Origin: Mesodorylaimus sp. YZB2_4
Taxonomy: Eukaryota > Nematoda > Enoplea > Dorylaimida > Dorylaimidae
Reading direction: 5' to 3'
Length of the DNA: 64,000 nucleotides
Assembly (NCBI GenBank): GCA_030248295.1
Contig: JASANH010000976.1
Coordinates: forward strand, 248,001-312,000
The position numbers and the translations under genes were made by a program. Below the pieces are notes generated by a model. The model had not been told where the DNA came from. It saw nothing but the letters and a program-made list of their open reading frames with translations, and searched no databases. Below, one piece after another: positions 11,251 to 22,631 of the stretch. Position 1 is the first letter of the stretch. Each line of letters opens with the position of its first letter.

Positions 11251-12272
11251 TCAGACGTCCGTTGCAGTGCCGAGTGGATCAGGCCGTAGTTCGGGTCGGA
11301 GGCGTACTTGAGCGACTCGAGATGATCGTAGATGATCGTAGATCTCCTGGAACTCGCGCGGCGCTTGCACAATCAGCTGACCAGGGTTTTTGTGCACGGC
11401 CTCCTTCGCTTGCGCGAACCCGTTCAACTGGCCGAACACGTCGGGTGCGTCGATCTGAAATGAAAACGGCCTCTGCTTCGGGGCAGGGGATCAAAGTTTG
11501 AATCTTCTTCACCCAAGCTGGCCACGGCAAGAAGCCGACGGTCATTTCGATGAGCTGATAGAACCAGGCCCACAGGTCGTCGCGTCGGCCCTGTTCTTGT
11601 TGTCGCAGGGCAAGGATCGAAGCGTACTTGAGATTGCCCCGGAATGCGGCCACCTTCCTCGGTGTGTGGATCTGCCCATCGGCCTTTCGGAACTGACGCA
11701 CCATTCCCAGATCGAGCACGAACACGCGACGCGTTTGTGGCGGTCGTCCGATCGCAAAGTTCTCTGGCTTCACGTCGCGGTGCAGATATCTGGAAGGAGA
11801 GGCGTGTCAAACCGATATCTCGGTCGCAGGCAGCTCACCCACAAGACTTACCCGCAATCGTGCAGTTCACGCATTCCGGCTAGCGTCTCGATTCCGATGT
11901 GCAGGCACGTTCGCAGCGAGAAGCGTCCTCCGGCCGACGGCGGTAGCTTTTCGCGCAGCTTCTCGAGGTTCTGGCCAACCATGGTCATGCAGAGGTAGGC
12001 GTAGTCGCCACGGGGTCCGCGTCCGCAGTCGAGGAACAAGGTCGAGTGCTTGCATCCAGATTCCGTCATCTTCTTCATCACGATCACCTCCCACTTCAGC
12101 ACGTGCACCACCGCCGAATTGTGTTCCACCTAAATAGAGGGGCCGATGTCACATTTATCCCGAATCAAAAGGGTCAATCTTACCTTGCACGCGCCCGGGC
12201 TGTTGTTGTTGTTCGTGTCTTGCACTTCGTAGACAGCCCCAAAGGCACCCTGACCGCCCCGCCCTGGCAAAG
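11251..12272 (-). CDS. Tau-tubulin-kinase-like (CK1 superfamily) protein kinase, frameshifted near 3' end
   Basis: Four exons are seen: 12272-12184, 12129-11852, 11789-11513 and 11454-11251. The first recognised exon carries a glycine-rich loop (GRGGQGAFGAVYEV) and the ATP-binding Lys in ACK. Then come YLHRDVKPENFAIG (catalytic loop), DLGMVR (the DFG position reads DLG) and RDDLWAWFYQLIEMTVGFLPW, all typical of TTBK/TTBKL kinases, which are strongly expanded in nematodes. The N-terminal exon upstream of the glycine loop was not found. In the last exon a tandem 10-mer, gatgatcgta at 11321-11330 and 11331-11340, shifts the frame, so the conserved C-terminal block (KYASDPNYGLIHSALQRT in the shifted frame) is lost and translation stops at 11251. 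The kinase core is intact, so the product may still fold; a recent null allele or assembly error is also possible. Confidence 0.75.
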
Positions 12273-14046
12273 CTAGGACCCAAAATTTGTTAGTATTCCG
12301 CCAAGGATGGTAAAATAGCACTCGATAAAGCCGATTTCCGAGGAGAGAGAGGATGCGCCCTCACCAAGGCAACTGCCACGATTCGACGCGTCAGCTCCCT
12401 CTGCAAAAAGTCTACAGCATATCCGCTTCGCGATTGTCAGTCACCACAAGTCCCACTGCCTCGCACGTGTCGAGCGGGGTGCCCCCATTCTGTCACTTCC
12501 AATGGTGGCGGCAGCTTTGTTGATCAAGGTTTTTGATAATCCGCTGCAAAAAGCCATGACTTACGACTTCACAAAAATTCCTTTTCCATTTCCCAAGTCC
12601 GAAAGTTCCCCAAAACTGAACTCGGAGCAGGAACAGACAGACGAGCTCAGAAGCTGTCCCCAAAGCGATCCTAGAACGCGAGAATAGCTATCCCCAAAGT
12701 TCCCAGCTCAAAAGACACAAAAGAACACACAAATCCCAGTGACCGTACAGGATCACACTGGTGTCACCAAAAATGTTAAGAAAGGCTGTTTTCTGAGCAA
12801 GCGTGACAGCTCTTCTTCGCTCACGTGCCGGCCGGTTCGGGCTGATCTTACAAGCGAGCGTTCCAAGGTCTTCGATAGCCCAAGCCTGGTAGAAAGGCTT
12901 AATCATGCAGAATATCGATCACTAAGACCCCTGATTCCTCAACAAACCCCTCAGGCGTGTTTGCCGCGCCTCCCAGGGGTGCCTGCAACTGCTCTGTGAA
13001 ATGATACACTAGCCTGGCTGCTGGTCGAATGCACACGGTCCTAAGATGCATACGCTGACGAACAGTTCCACTGTCGATGGCGCAGTAAAGACTCAGTCAA
13101 CACCACAGGATCCCTTACAAAGCACAACAAAACAAAACGATGTCTCAACCGTCCTAGATCTTACCCGCAGACAAATACGCAGCCAACCCAAGTACCTGCC
13201 CTGAAGTCAACTCCTGGACTCTCCCAGTATAAACCAAGGGGAAGGACGACCGCAGAGGCCCTTTGAGAGTATGCTAATCGAAGTGCCGGGCCAGCCCCAC
13301 AGTTCTGGCAATGGGGTGGACATACTGTAGCCCTAAAAACGGGCATACTGTAGCCTTTGGTGAAACGGTCGGACGCGATTACGATCGTAAAGTGGTCGTA
13401 GTCTACGGTCGTAAGGCGTAGCCGTAATCGTAGCTGGTGAAACAGAAACATGTTTACGACTACGATTACGATTACGGATACGGCTACGGCCGCGTGGTGA
13501 AACAGGCCCCAGGAACCGGGCCCTGGCCTGACCTCGCCTATTTGCAGTAGGTGTATGATATTCCCTGTACGTCTACCAAAACTTTACTCCTTTTATAAAC
13601 CAGTCACTGAGGAAATTTCTGAAGCCATGTAAGCAAGTAAGATCTCAAAATCTGCAATTATGGAAGAATCAGTCAACAACTTCACATGTGCCATAAAAAC
13701 CGGTCGGTTGTTTTCGGCATTGCTCCTTCCCTAACTCAAGGAAGACGTGGCATCCCCCTTGAAAGGAATGCGCAATACTCATCCTATTATTTGTAGCAAA
13801 CAAACTAAGAACAGGACAAAAGTTGTGTCAACAAGGAAACATTGGCTTATGGGTTGTGTATGTAACTAGTCTCACGATAGTAAGGCATGCACACATCCCC
13901 TTGAACCAAGTTCGAAAGCTCTCATGCACAGCATGATTGGGCGCATTAATATCATTTCTGGCAGCAGGGCACCCAAGTCAAACAATGCATAAATGTACAT
14001 ACACATGCGATCTCACAATCAGCTAAATAATACATCTCACCAGGCA
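12273..14046. other. Intergenic stretch with hairpin-forming repeat
   Basis: No supported gene. The 5' exon of the kinase gene should lie just above 12272 but could not be assigned. At 13331-13505 there is a cluster of 'tacgattacg'-type motifs in both orientations, including gtagccgtaatcgtag against a matching block about 45 bases downstream. The remaining sequence shows only short frames. Confidence 0.4.
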
Positions 14047-15317
14047 TTAGTCTATGACAGCTCCCTCTCTTGGTATCACACCTCCAATCCGGGCTTCTAT
14101 TCCACACGTGTTATTACCGCGCCGTATTTTGAACAGCCCATCCTGGCCCCAATGATCGCCCCAGGTGTTGACAGCCAGCCAGTAATCGACATCGTTTTCA
14201 GTTCCCCAACCGATCAACTTGACAACGTGATAGCCGCGAAAGTCCCCTAGACGATGTTCGTAGACGCCTAAAACAATCCGAAACAACCTTTTGCAAGCTG
14301 TGTCATGTACGTGAAAAAGGCTTGCCTACCGCCTCGGTAGTAAAAGAAATCTTCATATATCGAGAAAAACGCCGATACTGGCCCATAAACGTAGATTTCC
14401 CTTTGTATGGTTTCGATTGAAGGAAACCACCAATGATAATATTCTCCGCCTGCAAATGCCAGTCAGCAAGGTGCATGACTGCGCTTGCCCTGCCATTTGT
14501 CATACTTACCATATGTCAGATCTTCTTCGAACTGTTTTGGATACGATGTATTGCTGCACGAAGTTGTACAGTCGGGTTTCTTCCGACTGACATCGTAGGA
14601 GAGGGGCATGCAGCCACCTGGTTGATTAGCTGGTGAAAACGATGCGCCGCCAGTAACATATCCCTTCTTGACCCAATACTCGAATGCGTCCCATTCATTG
14701 CCACTTTCACACCTGGAGTAAGCGGCTGATAGACACCGCATATACAATGTTCACCCAGCTTCTTACCCGTTTCCCGAACAGGCAAGCAAATGCTGAATCG
14801 AAATGTACAGTTGACCAGTCTTGTCCCAATTGTAAATACAATGACGATCAGTCATAACCGAAGAGGCACCGAAAGCCTGAAATCGGTCTGATCACAAGCG
14901 ACCCTCACTTACACACTTTCATAAACATACCCAGCACCCGTTACAACCGAACTGGTAGCGAATCGACTTGATGCCCGGACAATTTGGATAGTCCCAACTG
15001 ACATCGTAAGTTGTGGGCAGATAGCTAAACCGTGTTTCCCAGTTCTCTCCGTCGTAGTCACTCCCACCTTCGACACGCAATCGAGGGAGCTTTCGTCTCT
15101 TCATTCCCCGAACCCCCGTCTCTGGTGGAAGCATCAGACCTTGCTTCAAAGTAGCTCGACGGTATATGCGCAACCATGGGGGCTTGAATTTCATGGTCGG
15201 AAATTCAATTTTATCTCCAAAATTTGGACTCCCATGTGGCGACAGTTGCAGTGCATTGCAGTTGCCATGGTCCATGAGAAATAGCAATAATGCACTTTGC
15301 ACGAGCAACAACAGCAT
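14047..15317 (-). CDS. Cathepsin B-like cysteine protease (array member 3)
   Basis: Five exons keep frame: 15317-14931, 14876-14767, 14712-14510, 14449-14330 and 14267-14047, giving 346 residues. It starts with a signal peptide ([20 protein letters not shown]). The pro-region is short and basic and, unlike member 1, has no collagen-like run. The mature domain begins [14 protein letters not shown]. The active site reads YQFGCNGCW, with His in GYHVVKL and Asn in VNTWG, so the catalytic residues are intact. The occluding-loop segment ([20 protein letters not shown]) again has no His-His pair. Exon sizes of 110 and 120 bases are identical to the matching exons of member 1, supporting tandem duplication. 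Substrates are unknown; digestive or host-facing roles are common for nematode cathepsin B expansions, which is inference here. Confidence 0.92.
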
Positions 15318-16240
15318 CTTGGCAGCTTTTGTAGATCTGGGTGAAGAGAGAGACAGAGAAATTAGTTCAGCTCACATATTTTCATGACAAAATGATGTGA
15401 CATTACACACCTCGTTTTATGCCTCACCTGAGTTTTGTCGCAGTTTCTAGATACTCGTATCTTCGCAGATCATTGGCCGTCACTCCCGCGCGGACACCCA
15501 CTTTCTAGTTTTGCGTAGTTTACCAAATTAAGTTGTGAAGAATGGTGATGCGCCAAACAAAACATCTTTGTTATGCGCCCACTACCTCCGCCCAACACAC
15601 GCACGCATGTTATTTTGGGCAGAAGCCGTCTCATGACGACGAGTATATTACGGGAGCGGAACAATAAAGTTGACGCAGGAATGTGCCTTTATTTGGGTCA
15701 CTGGATCCCACCACTTGCGATGAGAGGTCAATGTGTTTGGTGGATACATCATATATTTTGGTTTTGCTAAGAAGCACGTGGCAGTAACTTAATTGACGTA
15801 GTTCACTGCGATTATTCAAGTGGAAACTACCCGTGACTCAACTGTCACGTCCAGTATAACTTCTGCGGCTAACTTGCTGTATGGAATTGTCTGTATGCGT
15901 GTGCAGGATCAAGCTCGCTTCTCCTACAAACAGCTTCCAAACTCCATATCATGTCTCACTCGCACCGGCTTGCTAGCAGACGTCATACACTATGGTTTGT
16001 GGTTATCACAATGCATAAGGCTATTTTCGACTTCCATCTTCGCATCCTTTCCCCTGATATTGGATAAACTAGGTCACATACGTTTTCAAAATGAGAGCTT
16101 TCTACCACATACCTTTACACGGCAAGTTTTTCACATACAGTATGTAAGCCCTCCGCTATTCAGTCCGTTTTAAAATCTACCCTATCCCCCAATGTTTCCA
16201 TACACCTACACACTGGTTGCGTTACGGAGTAGGAAACTGC
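15318..16240. other. Spacer between array members 3 and 4
   Basis: Only short frames occur on both strands (for example 15820-16173 plus), and none has a recognisable motif. It holds the presumed promoter of member 3 and the 3' flank of member 4. Confidence 0.35.
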
Positions 16241-18018
16241 CTAATCAGCCACAGCTTCCCTCGGAAGGACACCTGTAAACCTGTCTTCGATTCCGACCGT
16301 GTTAACACCACGGCGAATTTTGAAGTATCCTTTGTCACCCCAGGCACTGCCCCACGTATTGACGGCTTGCCAGTAATCGATACCTCCCTCTGTTCCCCAT
16401 CCAATCAACTTGGTCAAGTGGTTACCAATTTTCTTTCCCCATGCGTACTCGTAAACACCTGTAAAAGCAGTTTTTGCATCAACAAAATAAAACCAACGAA
16501 ATTAGTCTGACTTTTGTGGCAGTGCTTACCTCCTCTGTAGTAATTCTTGTCATAGAAGTCTCCATAGACCGTGAAGTAAGCCACGACCGGCCCGTACTTG
16601 TATATTTCTCTTTGTATGGTTTCAACGGAAGGTCTCCAATAAACGTAGTGATCCCCACCTGGAATGATACTCTCCATTGTAGAAATCGAGGGTCAGATTG
16701 CTACCCCCATTCCATCTTCAGAGCTTGAGCGTGGGGCCCATCTGCGCGCACTACAAGGGCCGTCGAGATGGACTCACCATAAGTTGTGTCCTGCTCGAAT
16801 GTCCTCGAATATGATGTGCTACACGATCGGGGGCAAGTAGCGGGTGTCGCGTTTATGCTCACAGGATAAGGCAAGCATCCTTCTTGTTGATTGGCATAGA
16901 CACTTCCTCCTGTGGCGAGTCCACGACTGACCCAATACTCGAACGCGTCCCATTCGTAGCCGCTATTGCACCTGAATCGGGCATACTGTGATCGTAATGA
17001 CCGACTTTTAATTAGTGGAATACTCACCCCTTTGGCACGCAGGATATGACTTGCATGGCAGAAATCTCTAATTGGCCAGCCCTGTGGTAATTATAAATGC
17101 AGTGGCGATCTGACATGGCCGAGGCAGCAGTCACAGCCTGTAATACTTAGCATCATGTTCTAGGCTTCGTTACACTTATGTTCAACTGACCCAGCACGAA
17201 GCGCAACGGCTTTGAGAACGAATTGCTCCAATGCTAGTACAATGCGGGTAGTCATCACGGACATCGTACCGTTTAGGTAGATCAATAGGTGGGCGTTCCC
17301 CCCGGCGCTCGTACTCAGGATCGAACACGCCTTCTCTTCCACCAGCCCGCAACGCTGGAAGCTTTCGCCTCATTCTTTTTGACCTACCGTACCCAATCTG
17401 CGGAAGTTCCGGAGCTGGTGCCCCCTTAGGGCCCGGAGGCGAGGGTTCGGCTTGTGGTGGAGGTGGAAATGGTTCAGCACCAAGGAAAAATGGTTCCACG
17501 GGTACCTTCTGATATGTTTTATCGGGGTAACCAACCTGAAAAAAAACTGAATTTATGAGTAACTGCGAACAGCACGATATGCAAGGAACGCGAGCTGCAT
17601 TTAGAGCTTGCTTAACAGGGGGTATTTCGCATCAGACTGACATGTTTTTGATTGTTACATCCCATACCTTCAAGCAAGCACAGTACAGTAAATCATGGGC
17701 CAACATTTTCGGTTCGCAATGCCCAGCGGACCCTTACAAATCGTTCTATTCTTAAAGTCAAGCTACGTGTTGGATTATCAAACTTCAACTTACCACCCAA
17801 TTTTGGCCTTGTTTGCGCACAGCTTCAGCTACTTCTTCCGCCTGTGCACGATACTCTTCTAATGATAATGGCACTATTGGAAGTGGAGGAGCAGCTGCGA
17901 TCTTGCGCCAATCTGTTTCATTATTTGATAGCAATGTGGGGCCGTCTTGGCAAGAACCAAACCAAGTTAAACATAGCAGAGTGGCTGTACGGAAATGCAA
18001 GAAAGTAAAGGCATCCAT
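16241..18018 (-). CDS. Cathepsin B-like cysteine protease with Pro-rich pro-region (array member 4)
   Basis: Six exons keep frame: 18018-17794, 17535-17191, 17137-17028, 16971-16778, 16658-16530 and 16458-16241, giving 406 residues. A signal peptide (MDAFTFLHFRTATLLCLTWF...) is followed by a pro-region whose second exon is Pro-rich (PPPPQAEPSPPGPKGAPAP) at the place of the collagen-like insert of member 1. The mature domain begins LPKRYDVRDDYPHC. The active-site motif is RSQSRCASCW, nearer the classical CGSCW than its neighbours; His is in GNHLTKL and Asn in VNTWG. The occluding-loop region (GCLPYPVSINATPATCPRSC) lacks the His-His pair. Most donors are consensus, but the donor after the active-site Trp is GTCAGT. 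The full gene appears functional. Confidence 0.92.
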
Positions 18019-19505
18019 TGCAATTAGACAACGCTGAAGATGTGAAGACGACCTTGAAACTAGTGCAGTCTTTCGTACCGCCGCGCATTTTTATGTCGCC
18101 CCAACTGTATATCTGTCCAGTTTCTCGCAGCCTTCACCTTCCAACCTCACTGCTCCCTGGAGCTCTAAACTACATTTTCATGGTTCCATTGCGAACTAGG
18201 AAACAATCTGGGCAAATTGCTGTCGACTGCATTCGATGCCATCTTTTGTAGAGTCTTTTAGCTACGGATTGTGCTGAGAGCAAGACAGAACTGTAAAAAT
18301 AGGCTGTAACGATGAGTAACAGCGTGCAGCATTGCTTTTCACATCGCACTTTCGAGGCTGGCTGCCAAAGCATGAACTGTGTCCGTTTATAACAAAAGGA
18401 TGGAAAAACCTGTGACTACTCTGATGATGACAGGTGAAGAAGGTTTGTTTTGTAGGTCGTCGTTAAGTGTTTCAACGCCCATTGTCGTCGGTGGAGTCAA
18501 AAATAAAAGGAGAAAACAGTGAGAGGGGCGTGATACGGCAAGTTTATGGACAGCGCGTAATCGAGTGAGGTGCCAAGCGGCTGGACTCGTCCCTTTTAAT
18601 CCATGGCATCAGAGCTCGGCTTGTGACTGTAAATCCCATAGGTAGTGTACCAAGCTAGGCGCAGGAGAGAATGTTGTCGGCCGTTTCACCGCGGTTGCCA
18701 TGGCAAGTTGTCAGCAGTGCTGGGATAGAACACTTGGGATGCCTAATTTATAAGGTCATCCTTGCGAGGGGCATTGCGGGATTGGTATGACGAAGTGAAG
18801 AACCGCAGTTGCCAGTGCGGAAACACGTTTACAAAATGCTGTGGTCATGACGGCCAGATGAGACAAAATGATGGTGGTGATAGGCAGACATGGGGGCAGC
18901 TCGGCCCTTAGACCCTGTCGATTGCGTTTTATAGTCCTTTACAGGCCTGACAGGATCTCCACTCTCCTGTTCGCCTTTTCATCCTGTATTTTGTATGAGA
19001 GTGGTTGAAGAGCATGGCGCACCAGGGTTTAGTGCAGGTGCTCTAGCAGCACTTTGTGATGTATGAATTCTGACCGAACAGATAGTGACAGGAGACAGGA
19101 GGTTAGTGACTGAAGATCGGAACCCAGATACGATTAGTTGGGACGCTAGTCGTGATCACGAACACTGAACTCGAGTTCGACTTGCTTTTTAACTGCCTTT
19201 CCGCAGGCATCTACTTATTGGCTCGAACCATCAGCCTTTTTGGATTTTTCATTCCGATCACTCGGAATGGATCTGGCATTGCGTGATGGCCGAAATCTTT
19301 GAATAATCTAGTGTGCGCGACCAAACCAGCAATGTCTCGCCCCGGCGAGAGCTCTCAATTTCACTTTTCCACAGTTGGCAAAGCGTCCACACGATGAGTC
19401 ACGACCATGGCAATCGATCACCCAAACATCAAATCGATGTCATCCAACGCATCCTCATTTCGGCGATTTCGGAATGTGCGAGGCATTTGGTGGCTCGGTC
19501 TACCT
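18019..19505. other. Intergenic stretch, no gene recognised
   Basis: Short frames only (for example 19313-19567 plus), without domain or splice support. It lies upstream of array member 4 and downstream of the phosphatase pseudogene. Confidence 0.35.
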
Positions 19506-20300
19506 TTATCGCGAAACTGACCCCTGCAACGAAAGCTGTTGCTCGCGAATCTGCAACGACAGCATGATCAGGGCACCATCAGGGAAAAACCTAAAAAGAC
19601 CACCTAAACCACGACAACCTAAAAAGAACGTTTGAGCACAAGAACTCAAAATTAAAAGTGGTTGGTCCTTATCTGATGAGTGAGCTCGGCATATCATTTC
19701 CAGCCGCAAATCCTCGCACGCTCCTCGCTTTTGGTCCGAAAATATAGGGTACAATACGCCGCTTGGACTGCGCGTGAATCTGAAAGCGGGGAGCTCCTAC
19801 AAGCGGCACTGCAATCAAAAATTACTCACCATTGATTATTCCAAGTCAGCTTCGAGCCCAGTCTCGGGCATTTTGGTCAACGGCCTTTTCAACTGACGAC
19901 TTCGGTCGAGGCTCTTCAGATCAGGCGAGATGGCGCCGTGCATGCAGGACGGCGCCGCCGGCCAAGCCCGCTAACGGCATTTGACTGAAGACTTTCTGAA
20001 ATCGAGTAAGATGAAAACAATAAAGGCTGCGCGGGAGGCACTTACGTTGAAGGTCTACCACAGGGTCAAGCCGTAGTTGAGAGGTTTGCCATCGGGCCCG
20101 GGTTTCTTGGGATATTGCTGCAGCAGGTCACTCATTAAACCATACACGGCATTGACTGGTTTCGTCCCGTGATTGCCGCGAAGCAGGAACATGTCGTCCG
20201 GAAATCGAAACTTAAGGGCGAACAGGAGAACGATTGTATCGATGCTGTTCGGTCGGCGATCCACGTAGTCCCGTAAGTGGTCAACCCTGCCTTGGTCTGA
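19506..20300 (-). pseudogene. PP1-like serine/threonine phosphatase pseudogene
   Basis: Reading minus strand, 20290-20055 carries DYVDRRPNSIDTIVLLFALK and FPDDMFLLRGNHG, the metal-binding GDxVDRG and RGNHE motifs of PPP-family phosphatases, but with Arg for Gly and Gly for Glu. An in-frame TAG follows LTLW, at the position of PP1 'KLWKTF'. The next exon (from about 19994) reads [14 protein letters not shown], then loses frame before [14 protein letters not shown] third block near 19770-19660 has DLRLEMICRAH, and the last (to 19506) resembles the PP1 C-terminal beta strands. The stop, the frameshift and the changed catalytic residues make it a non-functional copy of the PP1 expansion typical of nematodes. 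Confidence 0.8.
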
Positions 20301-20535
20301 AACCAGAAGGGTTTCTGAGATTATTCATTCCCCCACCCCTAAATGCCAGGAATCCACAAAATCGCTTTCTTACACGAGCTGACAGCATTGAGTATCAACT
20401 AGCGGCAACTGGCAGCACTCACGTGTGTAAAGAAAGAGAAGTGTATTGTACCACTGTTGACCATATTCTGTGCATATACCAACTCGAGTACATGCGGTGC
20501 AGAGCAGTCGGTTCGGAATTCGCCTTGGAATCGTG

Positions 20536-21763
20536 ATGGCTCCCATGATGCTTGCGTCTGGATCCCAAGAAAACGAAAGCGGCTCGACATGGTGGCTTGC
20601 TTCTGGTGCGGTGTCAGCATTGGTATCGGCTTGTATACTGACCTCACTCATGATCTGTGTGTGCGTCAAAGGTAAAAAGAAAGTCGAACGGGCAGGAGAA
20701 GAAAAGATGGTAAGCGGATTTCTACATGCGCTCGGATAATGTATCAGATGTCATGATTTCTAGAGTACATCAGTGTCGGTAGGCGACGATGAGCTGCCAG
20801 CTATCGCTGTCGGGGCCGCCAAACCTTCGGCGGAGCAAGAACAAACCAAGAGCCCTTCTATGCCCGAGATTTCCGCGCCATCTCATGAAAAGAAACAGCC
20901 AGAAACGAAGAAAGCTCCAATGCTTTTAGAATCGAAACCGAAAAATGCGAAGATGCCAACAAAGACTGCGTCAGAGATCCGGAATGAAACAAAACTGCAA
21001 CCGAAAGCACCTCCAGGGACGGAGGTAAAGCGCAAGTAAGTCCCACAATGCCAAATTCTAGAAAACAAATGCTGAGCGAAATTTCCCACGCTATCATTTA
21101 GGAAAGGCCCTGGGACTCCGCTTGTTGTGGCTTCATCAGTCAAGACACCACCGAAGCCAAAGGAAAACAAAGTGGCCAGCGTGCCAAGTCCTTTGAATGA
21201 GCACAAGCAGGCCTATCAGCCAAAAGTGCCCGAGCCATCCAAAGAGTCAAAACATGCATCGAAAACAGATGGAGAAATGACGCAGTACAAGTAAGTTCAG
21301 TATCCTCCGTTGGGCTTTCTAACCACCACAATCTCGAATAGATTTGGCTTCGTCGCCTTCATGTGCTTGGGTGTTCTTTTTTGTAGAAGCCATCAAATCC
21401 CATCAGGAAATGTGGCCAGCTCGAGCCAACCTGCCTTCGTATTGTCTGATCGTGAGTCTGGTATGGCTCATGTTTTAGAAATAATTACCTTACGATTAGA
21501 CGAATATGACTTTTGCAGGCTGTCCGTTGCGAAATGAGATGGAAGAAGGCGGTGTCAAAGCGTCAGGAGAAGAGAGCGTCACTGCAATGACTGCACGAGG
21601 AGTTAGCATGGCAGGGGCGGCATCAACAAATTCCGATCCGAAAGCGAAGAGGGTCATTCTTCGAAAAGGCAGGCGTAACGTGGTCGTGAGCAAGGTGCGC
21701 CGTCGTCAGAAGAAGATCGTGAAGGAGAACCTAGCCAACGCGCCGATGATTGAGGTCAGCTGA
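20536..21763 (+). CDS. Single-pass membrane protein with Lys/Pro-rich disordered tail, unknown function
   Basis: Five exons keep frame: 20536-20709, 20764-21035, 21102-21290, 21387-21451 and 21519-21763, about 314 residues. There is no signal peptide. One membrane segment lies at about residues 20-43 (WWLASGAVSALVSACILTSL...), followed by a Cys and KGKKK, predicting a short outside N-terminus and an inside tail. The tail is rich in Lys, Pro, Glu and Ser (KPKENK, PKVPEPSKES) and ends in a very basic block (KAKRVILRKGRRNVVVSKVR). No known domain was recognised. The consistent phase across four short introns and the low complexity of all exons support a real gene. The ATG was chosen as the first that precedes the membrane segment. 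Confidence 0.7.
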
Positions 21764-22472
21764 TGGACTAGGGGCAGTCGGATGTCTGCGAAAATCTGCC
21801 TGCATGTGATGCAAAGGCTTTACAAAATACTGACTTCAGTGTTATTTTTGCGAGCTTTTTATTTTGACAGTTGCAACACTCGAGTAATTCTCAATCGCTC
21901 CTCTTGAACACAGCATTCAACACTGAGGCAGCAGAGGAATGAAACTGTCATAGCAGCTGCGTGCTTCTTATGGTGCACTCTGATGTACGCGTGTACATTA
22001 TTCACACACGACATCAGCCACCCCTCGTCGTCAGTAGTGTATTACTGAGGGGCTTCACAGGGGATAACAAAATCTGCGTTCCATAATTTATTCCTAATCC
22101 AAAATCTGTGCACGCATCACTTATTAAACGCAAATCTTCTACCGCAACCAGTTTTTGCACGGCTTCTAAAAACCCCTATTCATTGTTGTTCATAGCTCGT
22201 AACTGACTTTTCAAGTGCAGGTAAAATAGCCATGGGTAAAGTGTTCGCGAAAAATGACGAAACGGAAGTCGAGAATGTTTTAACCCCCCCCCCCCCAACG
22301 AGTAGCACGATTCTAAAACTAACCGGGTTCGTTGCTATTCAAGCAGCGCTCTAAAGCGCAATTTGGATGAGCGGAGAGCAGCTATTATGCACCCGACAGC
22401 CAGCACATCGCTGATGATAAGCTCCAGGTACTGAAATAGTCGTCCTTATCACCTGGTGAGCCTCAACTAGAT
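21764..22472. other. Upstream flank of the first UGT gene
   Basis: No gene. Around 22020-22200 the sequence resembles 31330-31480 upstream of the second UGT gene (for example 'ataacaaaatctgcgttcc' against 'gataaaatgtgcgttct'), so the duplicated unit includes several hundred bases of 5' flank. A run of C lies at 22285-22298. Confidence 0.5.
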
Positions 22473-22590
22473 CCTTGGCCCGCCTATCTGATACAGGATA
22501 ACCTGTGTAGAATAGCTAGCAGTCGGCCCTCGCTAACCGGCACTCAAGATGCAGGCTGAGTGTCACCTCAAAGTCCAACGAGAAAGTATG
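22473..22590 (+). pseudogene. Relic of a UGT second exon
   Basis: The stretch 'ggcccgcctatctgat-acaggataa-cctg' followed by 'caagatgcaggctgagtgtcacc' matches the start of exon 2 of the intact UGT genes ('gcccgcctatctgattacag...', 'caagatgccagcaagctgaatgtcaccc') with insertions and losses. It lies directly upstream of the first intact UGT gene, so at least three UGT copies once stood in the array. Confidence 0.6.
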
Positions 22591-22618
22591 ATAACTTTTT
22601 TACTTAAATCTTTTTTTC

Positions 22619-22620
22619 AG
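22619..22620 (+). promoter_or_regulatory. Probable trans-splice (or 5'UTR) acceptor of UGT gene 1
   Basis: A T-rich tract ending TTTTTTTCAG lies 11 bases before the ATG at 22632. The second UGT gene has the same arrangement: TTTGCTTTCAG at 31910-31911, again 11 bases before its ATG. No upstream coding exon was found. In nematodes this arrangement usually marks spliced-leader addition; a cis 5'UTR intron is the alternative. Confidence 0.5.
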
Positions 22621-22631
22621 ATTCCCCATCA

